A DNA stretch of 64,000 bases from SM1-73 sp964588305 (GCA_964588305.1 CAZPOP010000003.1:1-64000); one strand, 5' to 3'; shown: positions 41,431 to 50,487, counted from the stretch's first letter. The notes: generated by a model not told the origin, from the letters alone. A program made the numbers and translations.

Positions 41431-43839
41431 TTATTTCGCACATCCCTCTTTGGGAGGGGAGGTTCCCAAGAACAGGTAATTTATCAAATACAGGATGTCC
41501 GCTGTATCGACGTTGCAATCACCGTTGGCGTCTCCAGCCGCCAGGGGGTCGGGAGGAGACGTGCCCAAAAACAGATAGTTTATCAACCAAAGCACGTCCG
41601 CTGCGTCCACCGTCCCATCGCCGCTGGCATCCCCAAATACATAGCTGATTATGGAAAAGTAGTCGTCGCTCGTATCTGAGGGTTTTCCATTGTCTACATC
41701 CGAAACTTTAATCAGACACTCATCTGAGGGGGCGTCAGGAACGGTCCAGGAATAGACGCCATCGTTGGTGGTCTCATCATCGATGACAAGCCAGTCAACT
41801 CCAGCATTGGTGGAATATTCGATCTTAACGCTGTCCTCAAACAAGGTGCACTCCCAAAGAATATCATAGCTGCCGCCAACAGGCAAACTCTCTCCACCGT
41901 TAGGAGATAGCACCTTGATGCTCGGCAGGGGACCTTCCAGCCAGTCCAAAACTCTATCCATGATGACGTGCCGGGGGGCAAGGGAATGTCCCTGAAACTC
42001 CGACTGAATGTTCGTCCCTTCCAGGCCAAACCCAAAGAAAACCAGCCTGTAGGTATCTCCCAAATACTTCAGAGCAGCCACAAGATCGGTCTGGCTCCAG
42101 CCAGAGCCAGCATAGGTAATAACCGTGTCAAATGGTTCACCCGGAACTAAAACATCTCGGGAAGTCTGGTTCTGAGGACTGCCTGCTCCCCAGGTATACA
42201 TATACACCCCGTCTCCTATGACATCCCCGGAATCCCCTATGGCCTGACGCTGGATGGCGCTGCCATTATCAAGGGTACACCCCAGATAGTCGACCAAAAA
42301 GGCCGAATCCGATGGATCGCCCGAGTTGGTCAGAGCCTCCGCCGCATCCTGACTGGTCAAGAATAATCTCCCTCCATTGTCCAAAAACGAAGTCAAACTG
42401 TCTATATCCTCTTGGGAGAAAACCTCGGTACGATGATCGCCGGTATACCAGATCAAAATCTGATACTCGGAAGGTGAAGAGATAAAATCACCTTTAGCCT
42501 GTTTGTCCCAGACATCGTAGACTATGAGAAGAGAATCAAAAACGTCCTTGTAGTAGCTCTGGTAATCGGCATAGGTGCCATTGCTGGAGTCATCGTCCAC
42601 CAGAAGTATCTCCGCCTTGCCCACCCATACCTCCACCGTCGTATCAGCAGAATAAATCACCCCACCTCCGGAATCACCTTCCACGTGGAAGGTAAAGTAA
42701 ACCCTTCTGGTTGGAAAGTCATTGGGTACGTAAAACTCCATGGGATCCGAGGAATTGTCCAGAATCTCCTTGGAAGCCATATTGCCCAAATAAGAGTAAT
42801 CATCACTCATCACTATGCCGTCGGTGTCCGCAGTGGCAACTACCTCAACTTCACCCAGAGGAGACCAAACATTCTTCAGGGTAAAGTCCAGACGAACCGT
42901 CTCCCCCGGTTCAGGCCTGCCGTCACCATTTCCTCCCGCAGCGTCGTCCACTCCATAATCTTCCAGAAAAACAAGTGGGCGGTGGAAGATGTAATTTATC
43001 AAATCGGCGTCGACACCTATCGCGGAGCACCCGTACTTTATGTAGAAGAAACCGTCCATGACCCCCCAACCGCTACCCCAGCTATTCTTCGCTATCCAAC
43101 CTCCCTGCTCATCGCCACACTCCAACTCATCATCCCAGCCGACCAGCAGAACACCGTGGTTGATAGGGTAACAGTCATAATGAAAACACTCACCATTACC
43201 TGCATATTGCTGGAATTCGTCGCAAGCTGCCAAGCCCACTGCTAACGGTCCATAATTATAGATTGCGTTCTTCAGGTCGTTCACGGTATTGGGCACCGGC
43301 ACGTAAGGTGTATAGTAATCAATCTTGGCCCACTTCTCACAGAGGTGCTGAATGCAAGGATCCGTATCATTGGCGTGATAGGGCATGCACTCTTCGTCCG
43401 CCGAGCCCTGAGTTCTGAAAAGGCTATAGGCCGTAGTCATGTGATCGCCCTCACAGCCTGTGCCCGGTGTCATGCAGGAGACTATCTGCTGTTCCGAAAG
43501 ATTCATCTCCACCTCACCGTAGATCTTCACGTGAGCCTCTAAAGCTGCCAGAGCACAAAAAGCCCAGCAGCTTCCACAATCCCCCTGATCCCTGGCCGGG
43601 GTCACCATGTTGGAGTCGCGCCAGTCAAAGCGGGTGGGAAAGGTCGCCCCTTTCGGGGCCCTAAGCTTCTCGGCTTTCTCCCGCCATTCCCGATACCAAT
43701 CCGGGACTTTATAGCCTGTACGGTACTTCTTTGTCTCTGTCCCCTGATCCGTGTCGTCCCCCGTATAGACCGGGCGCGGGACAGAGATCAGCCCAAAACA
43801 GAAGAGAAGAACCAGACCGAAGATTTTGAGAACTTTCAT
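41431..43839 (-). CDS. Secreted papain-like (C1A) cysteine protease with shuffled module and dockerin
   Basis: 802 aa; AGGAGG precedes the ATG. A signal peptide and a short pro-region lead to the papain fold: Cys91 (QGDCGSCWAF), His228 (INHGVLLVGW) and Asn252 (AKNSWGSGWG). Then follow a beta-sandwich (about 290-400) and the amidotransferase-like module (about 408-630; LLVDDDSSNG, LIWYTGDHRT, NGGRLFLTSQDAAEAL) that are shared with the two M6 metalloproteases. Next are a small Ig-like domain (about 631-725; VLSPNGGESLPVGGSYDILW) and a C-terminal dockerin (about 734-795; GDASGDGTVDAADVLWLIN, GDANGDCNVDTADILYLIN). It therefore ends in a dockerin where its M6 module-mates end in a T9SS domain. Terminator at 41364-41397. 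Confidence 0.95.
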   Translation of the reverse strand: MKVLKIFGLVLLFCFGLISVPRPVYTGDDTDQGTETKKYRTGYKVPDWYREWREKAEKLRAPKGATFPTRFDWRDSNMVTPARDQGDCGSCWAFCALAALEAHVKIYGEVEMNLSEQQIVSCMTPGTGCEGDHMTTAYSLFRTQGSADEECMPYHANDTDPCIQHLCEKWAKIDYYTPYVPVPNTVNDLKNAIYNYGPLAVGLAACDEFQQYAGNGECFHYDCYPINHGVLLVGWDDELECGDEQGGWIAKNSWGSGWGVMDGFFYIKYGCSAIGVDADLINYIFHRPLVFLEDYGVDDAAGGNGDGRPEPGETVRLDFTLKNVWSPLGEVEVVATADTDGIVMSDDYSYLGNMASKEILDNSSDPMEFYVPNDFPTRRVYFTFHVEGDSGGGVIYSADTTVEVWVGKAEILLVDDDSSNGTYADYQSYYKDVFDSLLIVYDVWDKQAKGDFISSPSEYQILIWYTGDHRTEVFSQEDIDSLTSFLDNGGRLFLTSQDAAEALTNSGDPSDSAFLVDYLGCTLDNGSAIQRQAIGDSGDVIGDGVYMYTWGAGSPQNQTSRDVLVPGEPFDTVITYAGSGWSQTDLVAALKYLGDTYRLVFFGFGLEGTNIQSEFQGHSLAPRHVIMDRVLDWLEGPLPSIKVLSPNGGESLPVGGSYDILWECTLFEDSVKIEYSTNAGVDWLVIDDETTNDGVYSWTVPDAPSDECLIKVSDVDNGKPSDTSDDYFSIISYVFGDASGDGTVDAADVLWLINYLFLGTSPPDPLAAGDANGDCNVDTADILYLINYLFLGTSPPKEGCAK

Positions 43840-44325
43840 AGTCCATCCTCCTGAAATTGATTTTGGTTAAATTATATTTTGATTTCCACCAAACGATTTT
43901 GTTTTTTCGAAGTCACCAAGTAAACCAGCTAGCGCGATTCCCAGGTCACGCTTCTTATTTTCGTCAGCCCACAACCCGTACTTTAAGATGACCCGTAACT
44001 GAGTCCTCTTTTTAAATACGAAATTCTCACCCCTTAAGCTAAGTTAATATAATTCCCACATAAGTCAAGCAAAATCATGGGCAGTCCTTGTGTTTTCCCT
44101 ACTTCCTCCATTCTTACCTGGATTTCCTGTGTTTTTATGTCACTCCACCTTACCTTTTTCAGTATGCTGAGATCGAATTACAAGGATCAGATGAACTGCG
44201 AAATCTCAGTCAAAGAGACCTGAGCTTCTCGTGAACACAACATCCTTTCTTCAAGAGCAGAAATCCGAAGACTCTTCGTCAATCACCCCAGAAAAACGGA
44301 TCGGCACTCCGCGCGTTCCTTTGAA
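43840..44325. other. Gene-free stretch upstream of the C1 protease
   Basis: No gene seen. A possible minus-strand promoter is TTGACT (44063-44068) with a 16-nt spacer and TAACTT (44041-44046), about 200 bases before the protease start. Confidence 0.4.
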
Positions 44326-46227
44326 CTAACAGCCCGGTGGCGATCCACCTATGAATAGATAGTTAATGAGATACATCACGTCGGCAACATCGACCGCCTC
44401 GTCGCAATTGCAGTCTCCGGCTTCCATGGGCTGAGGGGGCGAGCCGCCGATGAAAAGGTAGTTTATCAAATACATAACGTCGGCTACGTCGATCTCGCCG
44501 TCTCTGTTGGCATCGCCACAGATGTACACATACAAACTCACCATCTGGGTATCAACAGCAGCGAACTCATCCTCTGCCATCACCCGGAAGCTGTCCACAC
44601 AGGATGAATCGGGAGCCTGGCCAATCAGCGAATCGTTCTGAACTATGCACCATGAAGGAACGTCAAGGTAGCTTATCTGGTGGGCTGAATCATCCGGGTC
44701 ATATATTTCCGGATAATAGAAAAGCGTGTCAAGCGCGGCCACCGCAAAAGAATCCGGAGACACTATCTCCGGGGGCGCGTTGTCGCCCAAGATGGTGAAG
44801 GTGTGCGCGCCCGGAGCTCCGATAGCGGGATGAGTCACTACCCTGCCGGAAGAGTCGGCAGCCTTTATGTAATAGGAAATCATCTTGCCGGGCGGCTGGG
44901 CAGGAATGTAAGCATAGAAAGAATCAGGGTCCGGGGTCGATTGCAAGTGTGTGGTGTCCCAGGGCGACGTTTCGATCGCGTAATAGACCAGAAGAGACTC
45001 CGGGATAAGTCCGGCATTGCTGTGATCCTTGATTTCCACCGGGACCAGATAATCTTCGTTGTAAATCTCGGTATCAAAAAGCGGAATGTGGTCCACAAAA
45101 AGCATGTAGCGATCGGTAACTCCCATGATCCGGCAGTGAATGGCGTCATCTTCATACCATGAGCCGTAGAATCCCAGAACCTCGTAACCGCCCATGGCTT
45201 CCTCATAGATCCGAATTGCAGTAGTGTCACCGGAACCTCCAAACAGCGGAACAAGAACCTTGTTGTTCAGGATTATGGAGTTAGTGTAGGCAGTTCCTGA
45301 TGGACACATTATTCTAACCACGGTATAGGGTCTTGCCCAGGCACTTGTCTGGGTGGCCAGGAAATCAGCTCTCTGGTTCAGGAGATTATAACTGGGATGC
45401 CCCACCGAAACCTCCTTTACCAGAATTGTGGTCGGATCCAAAAACTTGGCCCAGCAGTCGATGTGGTGTATTCCGCCGGATTCGATATAATCCAGGACAG
45501 TGTAATCGTTGCCCAGATAAGCTAGCATGATAGAATCGACTTCGGCCTGGGTTTTGTCCGGATTCTCAGCATAAACCAAGCGGGTGGAAATCGACATGCC
45601 TAATCCATCGGACATATGGTTGCCGCCCGTATGCTCTAAGTCCATGCCGTAAACCGGAATCCCCCACTCAGTTCCGATGACTTGCGGAATTACATCATCG
45701 TATGGACGGGGTCGGTTATAGATGTGATCGACTATTCCCTGGTTTCCATCACCATCGAAGATAAACCAGGGACCGTAGTCTCTGGTCCATATCGAATTGG
45801 TGGGAGCAAGTATGAAATAAACATTATCCATATTCACGCCGCCGCTCTGGTAGGCGGAAGTGGCTGAGGCTTGCTCAGAGGAATTCGCCACGATGGTGTA
45901 GACCTCGATATCCTCAGACATCTCTGCAATCAGCGCCACAGAAATTCCAAGGGGCCAACGGATGAGTGCTCCGGTCATCGGTTCCCATTCCGCGGGATTT
46001 CTCGCCGGCCCTGACGGGGGAGCAGTGAGCTGGTGGAGAATACCGATCTCATCCAGCCGGGTCATCTCCTCCGGCGTCAGCTCAATCGGCAGCGATCCCA
46101 ACTCTTTGTATTTGAGTATCTTCTCATCCAGACTTGCCACTCGTGAGGTATCGAAATCCCCCTGTCCGAAGAGATCTGTCGGGAGGAATGCCACTGTAAG
46201 TGCCAGTGCGATAATAAATTGCCCCAT
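44326..46227 (-). CDS. Secreted peptidylarginine-deiminase-like protein with dockerin
   Basis: 633 aa from the ATG at 46225-46227, which is preceded by GCGGAGG; a longer frame starting 13 codons upstream lacks this. A signal peptide (GQFIIALALTVAFLPTDLFG) leads into a Porphyromonas-type PAD / agmatine-deiminase fold: EWEPMTGALIRWPL, Asp150 (WTRDYGPW), the HTGGNHMSDG loop, His255 and Asp257 (HHIDCWAKF), and nucleophile Cys365 (DAIHCRIMGV). All four expected catalytic residues are present. A beta domain (about 410-560) is followed by a C-terminal dockerin (about 568-633; GDANRDGEIDVADVMYLIN, GDCNCDEAVDVADVMYLIN). Substrate may be protein or peptide arginine or agmatine; secretion favours the former. 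Promoter at 46287-46314. Confidence 0.93.
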   Translation of the reverse strand: MGQFIIALALTVAFLPTDLFGQGDFDTSRVASLDEKILKYKELGSLPIELTPEEMTRLDEIGILHQLTAPPSGPARNPAEWEPMTGALIRWPLGISVALIAEMSEDIEVYTIVANSSEQASATSAYQSGGVNMDNVYFILAPTNSIWTRDYGPWFIFDGDGNQGIVDHIYNRPRPYDDVIPQVIGTEWGIPVYGMDLEHTGGNHMSDGLGMSISTRLVYAENPDKTQAEVDSIMLAYLGNDYTVLDYIESGGIHHIDCWAKFLDPTTILVKEVSVGHPSYNLLNQRADFLATQTSAWARPYTVVRIMCPSGTAYTNSIILNNKVLVPLFGGSGDTTAIRIYEEAMGGYEVLGFYGSWYEDDAIHCRIMGVTDRYMLFVDHIPLFDTEIYNEDYLVPVEIKDHSNAGLIPESLLVYYAIETSPWDTTHLQSTPDPDSFYAYIPAQPPGKMISYYIKAADSSGRVVTHPAIGAPGAHTFTILGDNAPPEIVSPDSFAVAALDTLFYYPEIYDPDDSAHQISYLDVPSWCIVQNDSLIGQAPDSSCVDSFRVMAEDEFAAVDTQMVSLYVYICGDANRDGEIDVADVMYLINYLFIGGSPPQPMEAGDCNCDEAVDVADVMYLINYLFIGGSPPGC

Positions 46228-46286
46228 CTCAGCCTCCGCTAGAATTGAAATTACAGCCAGCCCCAAAAACTCACAGCACTACAAAC

Positions 46287-46314
46287 AATATAACCTGAAT
46301 TCTATATTTGGCAA
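46287..46314 (-). promoter_or_regulatory. Candidate promoter of the PAD-like gene
   Basis: Minus strand: -35 TTGCCA (46309-46314), 16-nt spacer, -10 TATATT (46287-46292). Confidence 0.55.
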
Positions 46315-46514
46315 GTACAAAAGCCGCAGGGGTCGCGTTCCTGCCATAGGCAGATCCGCCTTGGGCAGGGCTGGGTCCTTCGACCCTTTCATCTTACCGG
46401 GGCTGCTGAGTCTGAGGAACCACAAGCTCAAGACTGCGAGCTTGCCGATCCGTTCATCGGGCGCAATTATGCTCGATTGTTCGAGCAACTACCGTTTCAC
46501 CCGAAACCATCCTG

Positions 46515-47006
46515 TCAGAATAACACCTTCCATAAGAAGATGCCGATCATGATGCAGCCCACGATAAACTTGATCAGGGTTCCTCCTAAGAATCCCAAGA
46601 ACGTGCCTAGCCCGGCTTTCAAAGCGAGGTATGTGGTCTTGCCAGCTAGGACTTCTCCTAACACTGCACCGGCAAAAGAGCCAATCAGAAGTCCGATCAA
46701 ACCAACGGTGAAGAGCCCAACCAGCATGCCGAACAGCGCACCGACTATGCCCCATGCGCTGGCACCCATCTTTTTTGCGCCATAAAGATTGGCTACAAAG
46801 TCCAAAACCATTGTGAAACCGGTCAAAATCGCGAAGATGCCCAGGATGTTCCAATTGATCTCTTGAAAGCCGGTGAAGAGACCATAAAGAAAAGCCCCCA
46901 CCCAGATTATTGGCACACCGGGAATCATCGGCAGTATGACCCCGGCTAAGCCAACTAACATAATCAGAAGCGTCCCGATGAACAGAAGAATCGTTCTCAC
47001 ATCCAT
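46515..47006 (-). CDS. DUF456 family membrane protein
   Basis: 163 aa from the ATG at 47004-47006, with AGGTGG about 9 bases upstream. About five hydrophobic segments with many Gly residues: MDVRTILLFIGTLLIMLVGL, the family-like GVPIIWVGAFLYGLFTGF, GIFAILTGFTMVLDFVAN, then LYGAKKMGASAWGIVGALFG and GLIGLLIGSFAGAVLGEVL. DUF456 proteins are small integral membrane proteins of unknown role. It is divergent from the glycosyltransferase gene at 47247. Confidence 0.85.
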   Translation of the reverse strand: MDVRTILLFIGTLLIMLVGLAGVILPMIPGVPIIWVGAFLYGLFTGFQEINWNILGIFAILTGFTMVLDFVANLYGAKKMGASAWGIVGALFGMLVGLFTVGLIGLLIGSFAGAVLGEVLAGKTTYLALKAGLGTFLGFLGGTLIKFIVGCIMIGIFLWKVLF

Positions 47007-47044
47007 GAATAACCACCTGATATGGAAAACCAAGATCTCACGTT

Positions 47045-47099
47045 GGTTCGGGGCGCCCTTCAGGGTGAATCCCTTCAGGATAAACCCTCACCCCGAACC
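47045..47099. repeat. Dispersed palindromic element
   Basis: Arms GGTTCGGGG (47045-47053) and CCCCGAACC (47091-47099) around GCCCTTCAGGGTGAATCC and TTCAGGATAAACCCT. The sister copy is at 14273-14331. Confidence 0.8.
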
Positions 47100-47199
47100 C
47101 AAACTGGTCGGGGTTAGGCTTCACCCTGAAAGGAGGCCCAGGCCAACATTCAAGAACAAACTTAAGAGAAGTCTCCAAGAAAAGCAAGGAGCTTTTGGT

Positions 47200-47228
47200 T
47201 TGACAAGGATTTGCAGAATCGATATATT
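47200..47228 (+). promoter_or_regulatory. Promoter of the GT-C/TPR gene
   Basis: -35 TTGACA (47200-47205), 17-nt spacer, -10 TATATT (47223-47228). Transcription should start near 47235, which places the translation start at the ATG at 47247 rather than a TTG at 47211 that lies inside the promoter. Confidence 0.75.
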
Positions 47229-47246
47229 CTCGATGTGCTTAAGCAA

Positions 47247-49568
47247 ATGCCAGACAAGAACAGAGAGAAGCTTTTTTTGCTCGGTGTTTTCCTACTGGCC
47301 CTCATCTTGAGACTGATCTATCTTCTTCAGGTCAAAAGCAATCCACACTTTTTCTCCCCCACCATGGATCCCTTGTATCACGACGTCTGGGCACAAAACA
47401 TCGCCGGCGGAAATTGGATCGGAGGCAAGGTGTTTTTCCGAGCGCCCTTTTACGCATATTTCTTAGCCATAGTCTACAAGATTTTCGGGCATAGCTACAT
47501 CATACCCAGATTGATTCAGCATATCATCGGCTCATTTTCCTGCGTCCTGGTTTATCTTGTTGCAAAAAGACTCTTCAGCAGAAGGGTGGCAATAGTAGCA
47601 AGTCTTCTGGCAGCCACTTATGGAATGTTTTTTTATTTTGAGAACGAGCTCCTGCTGGATTCCTTCTTGATATTTTTCGATCTTCTCTTGATTCTGCTTC
47701 TGCTTAAGGCCAGGGGCAATCCCAGGTTTTTAAACTGGCTGCTGTGCGGAATGATCTTGGGTCTTTCGGCCATCACCAGACCCACCATCCTGGTCTTCAT
47801 CCCGTTTGTATGGCTCTGGATATTTCTTGTTTTCATAAAAGAGAAGAAGCTGAAGCACGTTTTGGCTTTGTGTGTTGTGTTTTTCGTTGGATCAGCCCTG
47901 ATCATTTCTCCGGTCACCTTAAGAAACTATCTGGCGGGAAAGGACTTCGTCTTGATCGCTTCTCAAGGAGGGATAAACTTCTACATAGGAAACAATGAAA
48001 ATTCAGACGGGATGAGCGCCATTTTCTATAAACAGGACTGGCAGTATCAGGATTTTCAGAAGATGGCAGAAGGAGAATCAGGCAGAAGCTTGAAGCCTTC
48101 CGAGATATCGGATTTCTACTACCAGAAAGGAATCGGTTTTATTTGGAACGAACCGCATAAGGCTCTCAAGCTCCTGGTCAAGAAGTCATATCTGTTCTGG
48201 AACAAATTTGAGATAAGCAACAACCAGGACATTTATTTCTTCAGAAGATATTCGTCTTTGATAAGGATTCTAACTTCAGGTTTTTGGCTCATTGGTCCTC
48301 TGGGACTTGTGGGAATGGTTTTGTCTCTTTACGATAAGCGAAACCGAACCACAAAGAGATGGAAGAACAGGATTTTGCCCATGCTTTTTGTCCTTGCCTA
48401 CATGCTCACCGTGGTCGCCTTTTTCGTGACCGCCAGGTTCAGGCTGCCTGTGATTCCGTTTTTGGTCATTTTCTCCGCTTTTGCCCTGGTGTGGCTCTGG
48501 GAGAAGCTGTGGGGAAAGGAACTCAGGAGTTTGGCTTTATTCCTGGCCTTTTTATTTCCCTTTGCGATCCTGACCAATTCCAATGCCTATCACCTCAGCG
48601 TGGGAGATTTTTCTCAGGCTCACTTCAGCCTGGGGAATGTCCACCTCAAAGCGGGTAGACTCGACTTAGCGTTAGAAGAATACGATGTGGCACTCGGAAG
48701 AAACCCTGATTTGCCCCGTGTCCATTTGAACAAGGGAATCGTCCTCTTAAGAAGAAAGCAATATGCTAAAGCCCAAGAGGAGTTCCACCATGAATTGAGA
48801 ATAAATCCGAACGAGGAGAAAGCTTACAACAACCTCTCGGCAGCATACCGGCTACAGGGACTCTATGATCAAGCCGTCGAAACTGCTGAGACGGCAGTGA
48901 GACTCAAGAGCTATTACCGGGAAGCCCACATGAACCTGGGCTTGGCTTACAAGAATCAGGGGGATTATCAAAAGGCAAAAGAAGCATTAAGTCTTGGGAT
49001 ACAGAGCATACCGCTTTTCCTGGAAGCAGATTTGCTGTTGGGGGAAATCCTCCAAGAGGAGGGCAGGTGGGACTCGGCGATGGCGGAATACCGAAAGATA
49101 TTAGATCAAGCCTTGGCAAGAGAGGATATCATCTATGACCTGGAGACGCTTTTTTCCAAAGGCGACCCGTATAACTTGGACGATTTGGAAATCATAGCCA
49201 GGGCTCATTTCAATTCAGGTGCAATATGCGTCCAACAAGGGAAGATAGATCTGGCGGAGTCTCATCTTAAGAGAGCAATATCTTTGAAACCGGATTTTGC
49301 CGAGGCTTTCGCAAATCTGGGAACCCTATACGACAACACCGGACGTCACGCTCAAGCTATCAGCCAACTGCAGAAAGCAGTGAGCTTGGATCCACAAAAC
49401 GCCGTCTATCACTATAATCTGGGTTTAGCTTACGCCAAGAACAATCGGTTACAAGAGGCAAGAGAAGAGTTTGAGCAAAGCCTAAAGATAGAACCGGATT
49501 TGAAAGAAGCCTCCGAAAAGCTATTGTTGGCCGATTCCTTGCTCAAAGAAAAAAGTAGACTACCATAA
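47247..49568 (+). CDS. GT-C (PMT/ArnT-like, GT39-type) glycosyltransferase fused to TPR repeats
   Basis: 773 aa from the ATG at 47247, chosen because the promoter overlaps an upstream TTG. The first 460 residues carry about ten membrane helices, with the acidic motif in MDPLYHDVWAQ after the first helix, the FRAPFYAYFLAIVYKIFG segment and a periplasmic ISPVTLRNYLAG, all typical of GT-C lipid-sugar-dependent transferases. The soluble C-terminal half (about 465-773) consists of at least six TPRs (LGNVHLKAGRLDLALEEYDV, LNKGIVLLRRKQYAKAQEEF, NLGTLYDNTGRHAQAISQLQ). It probably glycosylates a protein or lipid on the periplasmic side, with the TPRs as partner-binding platform. Sugar and acceptor are unknown. 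Confidence 0.88.
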   Translation: MPDKNREKLFLLGVFLLALILRLIYLLQVKSNPHFFSPTMDPLYHDVWAQNIAGGNWIGGKVFFRAPFYAYFLAIVYKIFGHSYIIPRLIQHIIGSFSCVLVYLVAKRLFSRRVAIVASLLAATYGMFFYFENELLLDSFLIFFDLLLILLLLKARGNPRFLNWLLCGMILGLSAITRPTILVFIPFVWLWIFLVFIKEKKLKHVLALCVVFFVGSALIISPVTLRNYLAGKDFVLIASQGGINFYIGNNENSDGMSAIFYKQDWQYQDFQKMAEGESGRSLKPSEISDFYYQKGIGFIWNEPHKALKLLVKKSYLFWNKFEISNNQDIYFFRRYSSLIRILTSGFWLIGPLGLVGMVLSLYDKRNRTTKRWKNRILPMLFVLAYMLTVVAFFVTARFRLPVIPFLVIFSAFALVWLWEKLWGKELRSLALFLAFLFPFAILTNSNAYHLSVGDFSQAHFSLGNVHLKAGRLDLALEEYDVALGRNPDLPRVHLNKGIVLLRRKQYAKAQEEFHHELRINPNEEKAYNNLSAAYRLQGLYDQAVETAETAVRLKSYYREAHMNLGLAYKNQGDYQKAKEALSLGIQSIPLFLEADLLLGEILQEEGRWDSAMAEYRKILDQALAREDIIYDLETLFSKGDPYNLDDLEIIARAHFNSGAICVQQGKIDLAESHLKRAISLKPDFAEAFANLGTLYDNTGRHAQAISQLQKAVSLDPQNAVYHYNLGLAYAKNNRLQEAREEFEQSLKIEPDLKEASEKLLLADSLLKEKSRLP

Positions 49569-49782
49569 GAACCCGGGATAAAAACTCCGTACGAGGGAGA
49601 AAAAAGGAGAATAAAGCATTTATGACTGCTCACCCAACCTAAAGGGTGAAGCTTCCGTAAAAGAAAAACTCTTGTAGCTCACAGATCCGCGCTTGAGTCG
49701 TGCTCTTCCTCCTCGCTGCCCTGAAGGGCTCTATTGCTTCAGCCCTCGGGAATTGCACGAGGCGCAGCAATTACGTTGAGAG

Positions 49783-50487
49783 TTAGAAAGGAGAATATAA
49801 TATTCCTGCCTGCAGGATCAACAATCGGGTCTCATCCGATATCCTCGTGTGATACCCGCTGTCGAAACGGAACCCTAGATTCTTATTGTCAAATGTCGTG
49901 AAAAGAGTCTGGAGATTCAAGGTTATCTTTTGCGAGATTTCTGTTTCCAATCCAACTCCCATTCCGAAGCCTATTCGAGTCCTTGTCTTGCCATCCTCCT
50001 CTTCTCCGCCATAAGGAAAGTCCAGATACGAAACGTGATGGGTCGGACGAAATTGACAAAAACCTATTTCTACCAAAGCAAAAAGAGGCAATTCTTCAGA
50101 ATGGCCAGGAAAGAACTTTCCATAAATGCTCTCACCGGTGGTCCGCCAGTCAATCCGATGTTCGTTAGTTCCGACTGTTCGGTCTACCCCTTTATGATGC
50201 GAATACCTGAATCCTGCTCCTACCTTCACCCAAGAAGCGAGTTCATACTCAGCCACCAAGCCAAATCCTGGACCGGCATTGTCATGAGTTTCCAGATAAG
50301 GATCCAGGGGGACAGAAACCTGCCCGTGAGCTCCAAAAGACAACTTGGAAGCTTCCAGATTGAACTTTTTCTGCGCCACCTCTTCTTCCGCCGGCTGCTC
50401 TTCCTGTGCCAAGGAAAGAGGGCCAGCTAACAGGATAAAGCCCAAGATCACGAACACCATTCTGTGTAAAGCATGCACCCTTTTCAC
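49783..50487 (-). CDS. Outer-membrane beta-barrel protein, OmpA/porin-like, unassigned
   Basis: 234 aa from a GTG with AGGAGG 6 bases upstream. A signal peptide (VFVILGFILLAGPLSLAQEE) is followed by a short Glu-rich linker and about eight amphipathic beta-strands (LSFGAHGQVSVPLDPYL, GPGFGLVAEYELASWVKVGA, GFGMGVGLETEISQKITLNL), ending in aromatic-hydrophobic LILQAGILYSPF, the usual closing strand of outer-membrane barrels. The size matches eight-stranded barrels. It has no neighbour in an operon. A specific role cannot be assigned. Confidence 0.8.
   Translation of the reverse strand: MKRVHALHRMVFVILGFILLAGPLSLAQEEQPAEEEVAQKKFNLEASKLSFGAHGQVSVPLDPYLETHDNAGPGFGLVAEYELASWVKVGAGFRYSHHKGVDRTVGTNEHRIDWRTTGESIYGKFFPGHSEELPLFALVEIGFCQFRPTHHVSYLDFPYGGEEEDGKTRTRIGFGMGVGLETEISQKITLNLQTLFTTFDNKNLGFRFDSGYHTRISDETRLLILQAGILYSPF

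Noticed and set aside
46489..47016. Second minus-strand frame of 175 codons overlapping the DUF456 gene
   Set aside because: The other frame gives a coherent multi-helix membrane protein with a ribosome-binding site; this one is His/Arg/Ser-rich without pattern.
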